Shown: piece by piece, positions 24,829-32,997 of the stretch
How the letters are laid out: each line of letters starts with the position of its first letter
How positions within the stretch are numbered: position 1 is the stretch's first letter
From: an uncultured Clostridia bacterium
GTDB taxonomy: Bacteria > Bacillota > Clostridia > Christensenellales > Pumilibacteraceae
Length of the DNA: 47,885 nucleotides
Direction: 5' to 3'
Assembly (NCBI GenBank): GCA_947589465.1
Contig: CANQAE010000006.1
Coordinates: forward strand, 1-47,885
Notes under the pieces: generated by a model
What the model saw: only the letters and a program-made list of their open reading frames with translations
Told to the model about the DNA's origin: nothing
The model's database searches: none
Position numbers and translations under genes: made by a program

Positions 24829-27018
24829 TTAATTACTTGTGGGGTAATATCCCATAACCGCGCCGAGGTGACCTTCTTGTCCCTTAACCCCAACATAGAT
24901 ATTGAGATAGTCGCCATCAAACAAAGGATTTTCTTTGTCGGTGATCGGTTGATTATTAGCGTCCATGAAGTTGGTCTCATTAAAGTATGCCACACCTCCC
25001 TTTGCACTCTGGAATATTGGAGCACCGCTTGTCGCCAACAGTCCATTTTCAAACATCGCTTTGACAACTAATGAACTTTGCGTGTTTCCTTGACCGAAAT
25101 CGAGCGGAGTATTGTCGCCGATACCGAGATATCCTTTTATCTTTGCGTATTCGGGAGCCGCTTTTCCGGTATTGGCTTTGAATACCGCTATAAAGTTGAA
25201 CTTGCCGTCTTTAAGGAACGTCCTGCCGAACGGCGTAAACGCGGCATTGATACCCTTCACATCACCTGCGAGTCCTTGCGCCTTTACGAGAGCAAACCAG
25301 CCTTCGGTTCCTTCGACAAACGATTCGAGATGGCTGTCTGCCGAAACTTTGACATTGGCGGCATAAAGCGAGCCTCGAGTCGATTGAAAGTCGGCTTCGT
25401 CGCAAATCATAACGGGACCGCCCGCGCCTATCATTTCGGAATGATCGACCGTAAAGAAGTTTTGCTTGTCATACGGTTCGCCGCCCCATACATACATAAA
25501 CGAGTTGTAGTTGTCGTATGCCTTGCAACTTTGGATCGCATGCTTTGTTATCGATCCGTTCCAGGATTCGGGGAAGAAAGTGATAAACCATTTGATGGCT
25601 ATCGAGTTTTTGATAACGAAATCAACGTCTTGAACCTTGTAGAAGATAAGTCCGCCGCTGAGTACGCCGCCGTTCTCGTCGCTGCGATTGGAGTTGCCTA
25701 TAAGATACAAGTTCTTCATGGTCGAAGATGCAATATTGTTTGTATTGTCCTTGTTCTTGCCGACGATCTTGATAAGCGTAGCATGGCTGACTACCGCGCC
25801 CACGTTGGTGACCTTGTCGCTCTCTCGAACTACGAGAGGCATAGCGGACGCGTCGAGGTTGAAATAGTTACCTATAATTTCAAAATTTTCCCCAGGCGCT
25901 ACACATCTTTCGTAGATCTCGCAACCGTCACGAAGCGAATTTACTACCGAAATTCCGGGGTTGTCTTGCGTACCGCGATTATAATCTTCGTCGCTCGGAT
26001 TTACATCTTTCTCGGTATACAAGAAAGACGCGGGAATATCTTCTTTTGTGATGCTTATGTCATTATGCAAAATAACGGCGGCTACCTTTTTATTAGCGTC
26101 ATAGCCGTTGTCGGCTTTGAATTTCTTCCACTGAGCGTCGGCAGTTCCATGTTCTCCATCAGAAGATTCGAACGACAATCTGTCGTACTCGATCATGCAA
26201 AGGTCCTTTGCGGTATAAACATTCCAGCCGTCAATTACTTTGAATTCGAAACTTACGCTTTGCGTCGACGAATCGGACTTACCCTTGATAAACGGACGAA
26301 CCGTAAACTTTATGGTTTTGCCGACTGCGGGGGTAAGGAATTGATATTTTCCGTATTCTTTAACTTCCACATATTGCTCGATATTTGCAGCCTTTTCATA
26401 TGCTTCTTCATTCTTGATTTCCAAGGTAATTTCTGCGTCTATTTTGGAGTAATCGACTGGTACGGAATAGCCTTCTTCCAAAACCGTAACTTCGGGCTTA
26501 AATTCGAACGGGTTATCGTCGCCTACGTAGAATCCGTCGTTACGATCATAGAATTCCGAGCGTTTTGCGTTGGGATTCGAATCGGTAACTTGCTTTTCGG
26601 CGATCGCAGTATTATGCGCCGTAATAAATTGCGGCAACGTAACGCCGACTATCCTGAGATCTTCCGGATTATCCGGATTGTCGGGTCCGGGACCGGCGGG
26701 TTCGGTAACCGTGATTTCATAATTAACGGTGACGTTCTTGTACGTTATTTTGAGGTCGAATTTGCCCACTTGTGCGGTACTGAATTCGCCTACCGTAATA
26801 CCGTCTGCTTTCTTGACCGTTTCCGTCGTTCCGTCGGAGTAATAAACAATAATTTCGAGTTTATCGGTTTTCAGAACTCCGTCCTTTTCGACAACGGTCG
26901 CAATAGTTCCGTCTTTCACTTCTATCTTTTCGATAGTCTTGCCATCTTGGCACGCTACCGCCGTAAAGACCAAAGTCAATACAAGCAAGAACATAGCCAA
27001 AAATTTGAATTTTCTCAT
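24829..27018 (-). CDS. large surface lipoprotein with N-terminal Ig-like domain
   Basis: 729 aa. A hydrophobic signal ends in T-A-V-A-C with the lipid-accepting cysteine at C23, so the mature protein should be anchored on the outer face of the membrane. Residues 25-105 form an all-beta Ig-like domain (I-E-K-I-E-V-K-D-G ... Y-Y-S-D-G-T-T-E-T-V ... G-K-F-D-L-K-I-T-Y), followed by a Pro/Gly/Asn linker (107-120). The long C-terminal part (about 250-729) alternates short hydrophobic strands with Asn- and Gly-rich turns, reminiscent of a parallel beta-helix, but I recognise no enzyme family. ATG follows AAAGGAGG. It is last in a unit with an ABC transporter, which suggests a role in binding or displaying that system's substrate. 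Confidence 0.8.
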   Translation of the reverse strand: MRKFKFLAMFLLVLTLVFTAVACQDGKTIEKIEVKDGTIATVVEKDGVLKTDKLEIIVYYSDGTTETVKKADGITVGEFSTAQVGKFDLKITYKNVTVNYEITVTEPAGPGPDNPDNPEDLRIVGVTLPQFITAHNTAIAEKQVTDSNPNAKRSEFYDRNDGFYVGDDNPFEFKPEVTVLEEGYSVPVDYSKIDAEITLEIKNEEAYEKAANIEQYVEVKEYGKYQFLTPAVGKTIKFTVRPFIKGKSDSSTQSVSFEFKVIDGWNVYTAKDLCMIEYDRLSFESSDGEHGTADAQWKKFKADNGYDANKKVAAVILHNDISITKEDIPASFLYTEKDVNPSDEDYNRGTQDNPGISVVNSLRDGCEIYERCVAPGENFEIIGNYFNLDASAMPLVVRESDKVTNVGAVVSHATLIKIVGKNKDNTNNIASSTMKNLYLIGNSNRSDENGGVLSGGLIFYKVQDVDFVIKNSIAIKWFITFFPESWNGSITKHAIQSCKAYDNYNSFMYVWGGEPYDKQNFFTVDHSEMIGAGGPVMICDEADFQSTRGSLYAANVKVSADSHLESFVEGTEGWFALVKAQGLAGDVKGINAAFTPFGRTFLKDGKFNFIAVFKANTGKAAPEYAKIKGYLGIGDNTPLDFGQGNTQSSLVVKAMFENGLLATSGAPIFQSAKGGVAYFNETNFMDANNQPITDKENPLFDGDYLNIYVGVKGQEGHLGAVMGYYPTSN

Positions 27019-27035
27019 TTTAACCTCCTTTTGAG

Positions 27036-27049
27036 ATCAGTAAACTGAT
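27036..27049. repeat. perfect palindrome before the lipoprotein gene
   Basis: ATCAGT-AA-ACTGAT lies in the 47-nt gap between the Ig-like gene and the lipoprotein gene, a few bases upstream of the ribosome site. It could be an operator half-site pair or a processing hairpin; no function is shown. Confidence 0.4.
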
Positions 27050-27065
27050 ATATCTAAAACACCTA

Positions 27066-27524
27066 TTAGGTGGGATTTTTAAAATTGTTTATTTGGACCG
27101 TAAAATCACGGCTACGGGCTTTTTGTCCGTCTTTACTGAGTATATAAACCTTTGCGTATAAAATATCGAAGTCGTCCGAAAGCACGCTCACCTCGCCGTC
27201 CGACGTGATCTGCAATTTGCCGACTGCGTTATCGGGCATATTGACGATGAACTCCACTTCCTTGTTCGTGGCGTTTTCGGGCATAACTTTGCAATAAAGT
27301 CTGAACTTCAATCCTTTGCTGTATTCCTTTACTACGAAATCCTGGTCGGGATAACGAGGCGGATGAGAGATCTTGTACGAATCCGAATACGGGTCGTCGA
27401 TAAGTTCGATACTCTGAACATACAATATGGGGTCGAAAATAGCAAGTTTTATGCCGAGATATCCGACCAAAACTATCGAGAGAATATATATTACGCAAAT
27501 TGTCAAAACTACTGACTTTCTCAT
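27066..27524 (-). CDS. membrane-anchored Ig-like (Big_2-type) protein
   Basis: 152 aa. One N-terminal membrane segment (about 6-28) has no lipobox, so the rest probably faces outward. The C-terminal part reads L-Y-C-K-V-M-P-E-N-A-T-N-K-E-V-E-F-I-V ... G-E-V-S-V-L, the pattern of bacterial Ig-like group 2 domains (V-x-P-x-N-A-T-N-K-x-V-x-W). Such domains mediate adhesion or act as spacers. The start ATG overlaps the permease stop by one base (TAATG) with GGGAG upstream, and the lipoprotein gene follows 47 nt later, so it belongs to the same transcription unit. The function is unknown. Confidence 0.75.
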   Translation of the reverse strand: MRKSVVLTICVIYILSIVLVGYLGIKLAIFDPILYVQSIELIDDPYSDSYKISHPPRYPDQDFVVKEYSKGLKFRLYCKVMPENATNKEVEFIVNMPDNAVGKLQITSDGEVSVLSDDFDILYAKVYILSKDGQKARSRDFTVQINNFKNPT

Positions 27525-29233
27525 TACATTTTCTCCCTATAATAGAGCCTTACTTTTATGATGAATAGGTAAATGCGCATTGCCGCAAACGCCATCGCTA
27601 TTATCATAAGTTTAAGGCAAGCCGTAATGGGATTGACGCCGCTCTCGTTGAACAATATGAACGAGAAAAACGCAACCGCAAACGAAACCAAAAACGCCAT
27701 TACGGTCATAAAATTGCTGTTCGGATTGTTGATCTCTCCGCCCGTCGTGGCATATTGTTCGTTTTGCGGATTCATTATGTCACGCTCGGCGCTCCACACC
27801 ATATGTCCTATATGGAAGAACAGCACGGTAAGCGCAAGCATTATGAGTCCGCCCACTCCTATCGAGGACGAGTTGAACGCGCCGAATATTCCTATCGACA
27901 CGATTATCGAGATCAGCGAAAACAGCGAGTTGTAAAAAATCTTACACAAAAGCGGGAAAGTCATATCGAGAGGTTTTGTCTTCTTCATATATCCCGCTCT
28001 ACCTTCCATGGAGTACATAGTGGAAACTATGCCGTTCGAGGAAAGCAAAATAAGCAATATGATAAGCAGATTGAACGCGTATATCATATAGTTGCCGAGT
28101 ATGTTCGTACTCATTGCCGCATAAATTTTGTTGAGCAAAAGTATGAGTATGGGTACTGCGATATAAACCGCCAAAAAACTATACGAAATCGACGAACGCA
28201 GATTGAGCAAAAATTCCTTGCGCAAGATCGACTTGTATTTTCTTCTTTTGCGGTTCTCCTTTGCCTTAATGAATTCTTTCTTCTCGAATTCGAAAGGTTG
28301 TGCGGTCATCTTCAAAAACAGCGGCTTTGCAATGAGATAAACTATGCCGAGCACGACCGCTATCGTCACGAGCACATACAAAAACACGAGTGCGTTGGAA
28401 GGTTTGAGCGTAAAGGTAAGGTTTTCGTACGTGCCGATAAGCATTTCGGTTATCGCGTACAGCGGCAATATGTATGTCTTTGCCGACTCGATAAACGATA
28501 TTACCGACGGTCTGTATTTGAGCGGCCAATCGTTGATGAAGTTGATATTTTCGGGTATCAACATAATAAGTTCGACTATAAGCGCGATCACCGCTCCAAC
28601 GACAAGCACGAACAAAGTGACTTTGACGGGCTCATACTTTTTGAGGAATTGATACACGAACATGGCAGGTATGGCAAGAAGCGCTCCTATCGCGACGGGC
28701 AACGCCGACACGAAAATAAGGACAAACGCCATCCAGAAGTACATTCCCACCGAAAGATGCGAAACCATTCCGTACGCTATGAAAAGCGGGAACGTGAATG
28801 TGTACGATCTCATAAGTTCGAACAAGTAGTACACCACGAGTTTGGAGAAGAACACCATATTACCCGTCACGGGCATGGTGACGAGAACTCTGTTGTCGTC
28901 CGCGAAAAACAGAGTTTTCATAAGTCCGACCATGCATGACAATACGCTCAGTATGAATATTATGGAGAACGCGAGCGCCATTACTATTGGCGGCACCCAG
29001 GCGATTATGGCAAAGATGCTGAAAAACGCCGAATAGTAAAAGATATAGTACGCCGCCACGATTATCGCCGCAATGCGCAACACGAAAAAGACCACCTTTG
29101 CGATCAACTGCTTGGTAGAAGTTAAAAACGAGAGATCGAGTTTGTCTTTAAGTTGCATCATAACGAGCGACTTAAAGTGCGAAAATGCGCGACCTCGCTT
29201 TTTTTCTTTCACTTGTGCTTCCGTACTACTCAC
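27524..29233 (-). CDS. large polytopic ABC transporter permease
   Basis: 569 aa with about a dozen hydrophobic segments arranged in two halves, separated by a charged cytoplasmic stretch near residues 315-345 (many Lys, Glu and Arg). After that stretch comes L-R-K-E-F-L-L-N-L-R-S. The pattern resembles large ABC-2-like permeases of Firmicutes that work with a separate ATPase. The start is GTG 29233, overlapping the ATPase gene by 8 nt, so coupling to the ATPase is likely. It ends within 1 nt of the Ig-like gene. I cannot assign a substrate. Confidence is high for membrane protein and moderate for ABC permease, which rests mainly on context. Confidence 0.75.
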   Translation of the reverse strand: MSSTEAQVKEKKRGRAFSHFKSLVMMQLKDKLDLSFLTSTKQLIAKVVFFVLRIAAIIVAAYYIFYYSAFFSIFAIIAWVPPIVMALAFSIIFILSVLSCMVGLMKTLFFADDNRVLVTMPVTGNMVFFSKLVVYYLFELMRSYTFTFPLFIAYGMVSHLSVGMYFWMAFVLIFVSALPVAIGALLAIPAMFVYQFLKKYEPVKVTLFVLVVGAVIALIVELIMLIPENINFINDWPLKYRPSVISFIESAKTYILPLYAITEMLIGTYENLTFTLKPSNALVFLYVLVTIAVVLGIVYLIAKPLFLKMTAQPFEFEKKEFIKAKENRKRRKYKSILRKEFLLNLRSSISYSFLAVYIAVPILILLLNKIYAAMSTNILGNYMIYAFNLLIILLILLSSNGIVSTMYSMEGRAGYMKKTKPLDMTFPLLCKIFYNSLFSLISIIVSIGIFGAFNSSSIGVGGLIMLALTVLFFHIGHMVWSAERDIMNPQNEQYATTGGEINNPNSNFMTVMAFLVSFAVAFFSFILFNESGVNPITACLKLMIIAMAFAAMRIYLFIIKVRLYYREKM

Positions 29234-31682
29234 TCTGTTCCGCCTTTTTTGTCTTTTTGTGCTTTTTTCCGTCGGGCTTGCCCTTTTTTCCGTCGTCCTC
29301 GTCGGAAATTACCTGCCTTTCAACGTCCGTTTCCTCTATCGTCTTTAAGTAAAAATCTTCGAGCGTGTTATCGGGACCGAATTCCGAAACGTTGCGCGTG
29401 CAGATTATTTTGCCTTTTTTGATTATGGTTATGCGATCGCATATACGCTCCACTACGTCTATGATGTGGCTCGAAAAGAACACTATGTTCCCCTCTTTGG
29501 CGTGTTGCTTCATACATTCCTTGACTTGATAAATGCTGTTGGGATCAAGTCCGGTGAGAGGCTCGTCGAGTATCCAAAGACGCGGATTATGAACAAGCGC
29601 CGCCATTATCGTGATCTTTTGCTTCATTCCGTGCGAGTACGTGCGCATACTGTTGTCTATCGAGCCTTCGAGTTCGAACAACTTGACGTATCTGTCTATG
29701 CGCTCGTCGCGTTCTTCCTTGCCGACGTCGTAAATGTCCGCTATATAGTTAATGTATTCTCTGCCCGTCAGTCGCTCGTAAAGCGCGTAATGGTCGGGTA
29801 CGTACCCTATCTGCCTTTTGGCTTCGACCGATTGCTTCTCGACGTCGTAACCGCATACCTTGATCGTGCCTTCGGTTATCGGTTGTATGCCGACGATGCT
29901 TTTTATTATCGTCGATTTGCCCGCGCCGTTCGGTCCCAAAAAGCCGAATATTTCGCCTGCATGAACTTCGAGATCGGCGTTCTTGACCGCATAAACGTTA
30001 CTCGATCCGTAACGTTTGCCAAATCCCTGCAATATGAGTTTGTCAGTCTGATCGTTATACATAGGTTCGGTTTTACTCCTCCCGTTTAATGTGCTGAGCA
30101 TAGCGTACTTGTCCTGTCTGAATTTTCGGTTGCGCGCATGCATATCGTAATGGAAGTCGGCAACCAAGAAAAATTGTTCGTACACGAACCACATTGCAAA
30201 CGCTATGCCGACGTACACCACGAAAAACAATACCTGATATACCGGATAGTATACGAAATGCAATCCCCCGATGTCGAATTCCAGAACAAAGTTCGTGCGA
30301 AGCGCTTCCGCCCATGAGCCGAGTTTGTCCACTATAAAGTCGCTGTTGAGAAAGAAATAGTCAACGTCGCCGTAATTGCTGAACCAGCCGTTTATCACAA
30401 GCACGAGCAAGAAGTACACGGCAAAGCCCGCCATCGAATACCAGAATTGTCTGAACTTCGGACGCGCGAACATTTTGAGTGCGACAAGCAGCAACGGCAT
30501 AAAGAATGCGCAAAAGTGATTTATCCAAAACAGCACGAGCGCCGTGCTGAACATATTCGTCCCGTCTGCGTAATTGGGCATTGCCATTGCCAAAAACGCG
30601 CCCATGACGTTGATGAAATATGTAAAGTAAAAGAGTTTGTCCAACTTAAATATTATGCAGATCGGGATTATATACATCGCCGTGTTGCATAAGTGCAACG
30701 GCCAATGATACGGCGTCAATATGTCGGCGAAAGTGTAATTGTACGAATACGAAATCATTGTCGCAAGCGCAAGAAACAATATCGAGTAATGTATAACTTC
30801 CTTCGACTTATTTCGCAATGCAAAGTAGACCGCGATCGGTATAAGCACCGACGCATAAAGAAACGCGCGATGGTCGGGTCCCAAATCTTTGACCGTATAA
30901 AGCGTGTTCGCCCGCCCGAAAAGCATTTGAAGCAGATACGGAGGAAACGCCGCGATGAGCATCGGCAAAACCGACAAAAGCAAATTGAGCGCTTCTTTCT
31001 TCGAAATGCGCAAATTGCCGTCGCGGATCCAGGCGTTGCCGCATATAGCAAGTCCGCAACCTATTTCGGCAGCCATCGCCGCCGCCGACAAATTAAGTTC
31101 GGCTCCAAGCGAAAAGTCGCAAAACAGCGTAAGCATGGGAGTCAAAAATCCAAGACAGATTACGAATACGGGCGTGGCGAAAAATTTCACCGCGTTGTTG
31201 GCGGTCTTGAAATCGTAAAACGGATACAGTATGACTGTCAAGATCGCCGCCGCTTCGAGCCATAACATCAAGGTAGACAATACGCCGAGTCCCGACGAAA
31301 CGGGAGCGGCAATAAGTCCGTACTGTCTGTACGGGTCTATTATGTCAAGATCGACGAGAGTTGCGTTCCTCAGGTCGCGGCTCGCAGAAAAATAACGAAG
31401 CACAAACATAAGCGCCGCAAACAAGGACGGCAATATATATTTGTCCTCTACTGGCTTAACGAATCGTCTTTTCTTTTTGCCCTTTTTCTTTTCGTCATTT
31501 CCCTCGTCTGCTTTTTTTGCGGCTTTGCTCGCTTCGGCGTTTATGGTATGTATATCGGATTGCGAGGGCGCAACCATATCGGCGTCACATTCGTGACGCT
31601 TTTTGCCGCACGCAAATACTTTGCTTATCGCGGCTATAAATATGGTGACGGCAAGTCCCGCCGATACAAATAAATAGTACAT
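29226..31682 (-). CDS. YwaF/TMEM164-like membrane domain fused to ABC ATPase
   Basis: 818 aa. Residues 1-20 form a membrane segment; 25-80 is a highly charged, Lys-rich stretch; 80-510 contains about a dozen membrane segments. Within that part, H-W-P-L-H-L-C (328-332), a Phe/Tyr-rich helix and F-W-I-N-H-F (388-389) match the pattern of the YwaF family, the bacterial relatives of TMEM164. Residues 545-785 are an ABC ATPase: Walker A G-P-N-G-A-G-K-S-T (583-591), signature Y-S-H-G-M-K-Q-K (682 on), Walker B L-W-I-L-D-E-P (702-708) and H739. The tail (795-818) is Lys-rich. The frame is continuous, so the fusion is real unless two sequencing errors cancelled. First gene of a four-gene unit with a consensus promoter. 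The ribosome site GGGGGAGG is only 2 nt from the ATG. Confidence 0.88.
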   Translation of the reverse strand: MYYLFVSAGLAVTIFIAAISKVFACGKKRHECDADMVAPSQSDIHTINAEASKAAKKADEGNDEKKKGKKKRRFVKPVEDKYILPSLFAALMFVLRYFSASRDLRNATLVDLDIIDPYRQYGLIAAPVSSGLGVLSTLMLWLEAAAILTVILYPFYDFKTANNAVKFFATPVFVICLGFLTPMLTLFCDFSLGAELNLSAAAMAAEIGCGLAICGNAWIRDGNLRISKKEALNLLLSVLPMLIAAFPPYLLQMLFGRANTLYTVKDLGPDHRAFLYASVLIPIAVYFALRNKSKEVIHYSILFLALATMISYSYNYTFADILTPYHWPLHLCNTAMYIIPICIIFKLDKLFYFTYFINVMGAFLAMAMPNYADGTNMFSTALVLFWINHFCAFFMPLLLVALKMFARPKFRQFWYSMAGFAVYFLLVLVINGWFSNYGDVDYFFLNSDFIVDKLGSWAEALRTNFVLEFDIGGLHFVYYPVYQVLFFVVYVGIAFAMWFVYEQFFLVADFHYDMHARNRKFRQDKYAMLSTLNGRSKTEPMYNDQTDKLILQGFGKRYGSSNVYAVKNADLEVHAGEIFGFLGPNGAGKSTIIKSIVGIQPITEGTIKVCGYDVEKQSVEAKRQIGYVPDHYALYERLTGREYINYIADIYDVGKEERDERIDRYVKLFELEGSIDNSMRTYSHGMKQKITIMAALVHNPRLWILDEPLTGLDPNSIYQVKECMKQHAKEGNIVFFSSHIIDVVERICDRITIIKKGKIICTRNVSEFGPDNTLEDFYLKTIEETDVERQVISDEDDGKKGKPDGKKHKKTKKAEQSE

Positions 31683-31719
31683 ATCCTCCCCCGAATATTA
31701 TCCGCAAAAATTCACTGAA

Positions 31720-31748
31720 ATTATACCATAAGGCTAATATCAAGTCAA
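31720..31748 (-). promoter_or_regulatory. promoter of the ABC/surface protein unit
   Basis: TTGACT (31748-31743), 17 nt, perfect TATAAT (31725-31720), about 38 nt upstream of the fused ATPase gene. Confidence 0.75.
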
Positions 31749-31866
31749 TGAAAAAATTCCGAATTTGCGTAAAGTATACAAATTTAAGTAAAATTTTGGT
31801 ATTTTTTTGCTTTATATAATAAAATAAAAATCAAATTTATACAATAGCCGTCTTTTTTATGTATTG

Positions 31867-32310
31867 TCACGGTCTTTTGTCGAGTTCTATCGTCACCGGT
31901 CCGTCGTTATGCTGAACTATCTGCATATCCGCGCCGAACACTCCCGTCTTTACGCGCGCGCCGAGCAAAACGAGTTTTTCTACGAAATATTCATACAACT
32001 TTTCGGCGACCGCGGGGTCCTCGGCAAGCGCGAAACTCGGCCGATTGCCGCCCGTCGCGTCCGCGCACAAAGTGAATTGCGATATGACGAGTATTTCGCC
32101 GCCTATATCTTTGAGCGCGACGTTCATTTTGCCGTCTTCGTCCTCGAAAATGCGTATATTGTATATCTTTTTCGAAAGGTAGTCGGCAAGGCTTTGGGTA
32201 TCGCCGCGCTCCACGCCGAGATAGACGCACAACCCTTTGCCGATCTTGCTCACGAGTTTCCCGTCCACCGAGAGCGACGCTTCCTTTACTCTTTGAACGA
32301 CCGTTTTCAT
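31867..32310 (-). CDS. dtd: D-aminoacyl-tRNA deacylase
   Basis: 147 aa. It hydrolyses D-aminoacyl-tRNA (D-Tyr and others, also Gly-tRNA-Ala) in the cytoplasm to protect protein synthesis. Family marks: M-K-T-V-V-Q-R-V at the N-terminus, V-I-S-Q-F-T-L (the S-Q-x-T motif), G-G-N-R-P-S-F, G-V-F-G-A-D-M and the C-terminal N-D-G-P-V-T-I (the cross-subunit Gly-cisPro motif of Dtd is in this region). The start overlaps the end of the S51 peptidase gene (ATGA), so it is the last gene of that operon. Confidence 0.95.
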   Translation of the reverse strand: MKTVVQRVKEASLSVDGKLVSKIGKGLCVYLGVERGDTQSLADYLSKKIYNIRIFEDEDGKMNVALKDIGGEILVISQFTLCADATGGNRPSFALAEDPAVAEKLYEYFVEKLVLLGARVKTGVFGADMQIVQHNDGPVTIELDKRP

Positions 32311-32957
32311 ATATCCATCCTCTTGGCATTGCCTATGTATTCAACGGGTAGCCCGTCCTCGAAAACTATCGCGCTGTCGTTTCCTATCGCGTACGACGGC
32401 GAATATTTCTTCGCCACTTCGTCGAATTCGGGTCGCTCGTCATAATGCGGGCAAGCCAAACCTTTCAAGAAGCCGAGAGCGGGCAAAACCTTGTATTCGC
32501 CGCTCTGCCCGCGCAATATATCGTAATCGGTGTATGCGTTTTCGAACCAGCAAACCGCGCCCGCGCTCAATCCGCAAAGTATGACTCCGCGCTCGTAAGC
32601 GTCCGCAAGCATCTTGTCTATCCCGCGTTCCTGCCAAAGGTCGAGCATGAATTTCGTGTCGCCGCCGCCTACGTAAACGCAGTCCGCTTTCTCGAACTTC
32701 GCCCTTATCGCGTCGCTATCCATTTCGCCGTAAACGAGCAGTCCCACTTCCGCCTTGATGTCGAAAACGGAGGTATATGTCTTGCGAAAACTGTTGAAAT
32801 ACGGCATACTGTCATGGCTCGCCGTTCCCAAAAACAACGCGCATCCTCTACCGCCCGCGGCACGCTCTTTGATATAGCCGGCAATAACTTTGTCCACTTC
32901 GATCGTGGTCTTGTTCTTTATCTCGCCGCCGCCTATCGCGACTATACGTTTTGTCAT
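32307..32957 (-). CDS. peptidase family S51 (peptidase E-like)
   Basis: 216 aa from ATG 32957, chosen because AAAGGGAGG lies just upstream and the family begins with an M-x-K-x-I-V-A-I-G-G-G motif. A longer frame would read through the Gly-rich tail of the neighbouring gene in another phase. The S51 fold is related to class I amidotransferases. The nucleophile is S131 in G-L-S-A-G-A-V-C-W-F, with Y-V-G-G-G-D-T preceding it and C-P-H-Y-D-E-R after it. Characterised members cleave Asp-X dipeptides or cyanophycin; the short length fits the dipeptidase-like intracellular group. It lies 40 nt after the DUF2207 gene and overlaps dtd. Confidence 0.88.
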   Translation of the reverse strand: MTKRIVAIGGGEIKNKTTIEVDKVIAGYIKERAAGGRGCALFLGTASHDSMPYFNSFRKTYTSVFDIKAEVGLLVYGEMDSDAIRAKFEKADCVYVGGGDTKFMLDLWQERGIDKMLADAYERGVILCGLSAGAVCWFENAYTDYDILRGQSGEYKVLPALGFLKGLACPHYDERPEFDEVAKKYSPSYAIGNDSAIVFEDGLPVEYIGNAKRMDI

Positions 32958-32997
32958 TCGCGTTCCTCCCTTTTTGCCTCGTTTCGTGAGGCATATG

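Noticed and set aside
25078-27048. 656-codon plus-strand open frame opposite the lipoprotein gene
   Set aside because: It is the complement of a well-supported lipoprotein gene with signal peptide and ribosome site. Its product has no domain pattern and is rich in Arg, Tyr and Cys, as mirror frames in this genome are.
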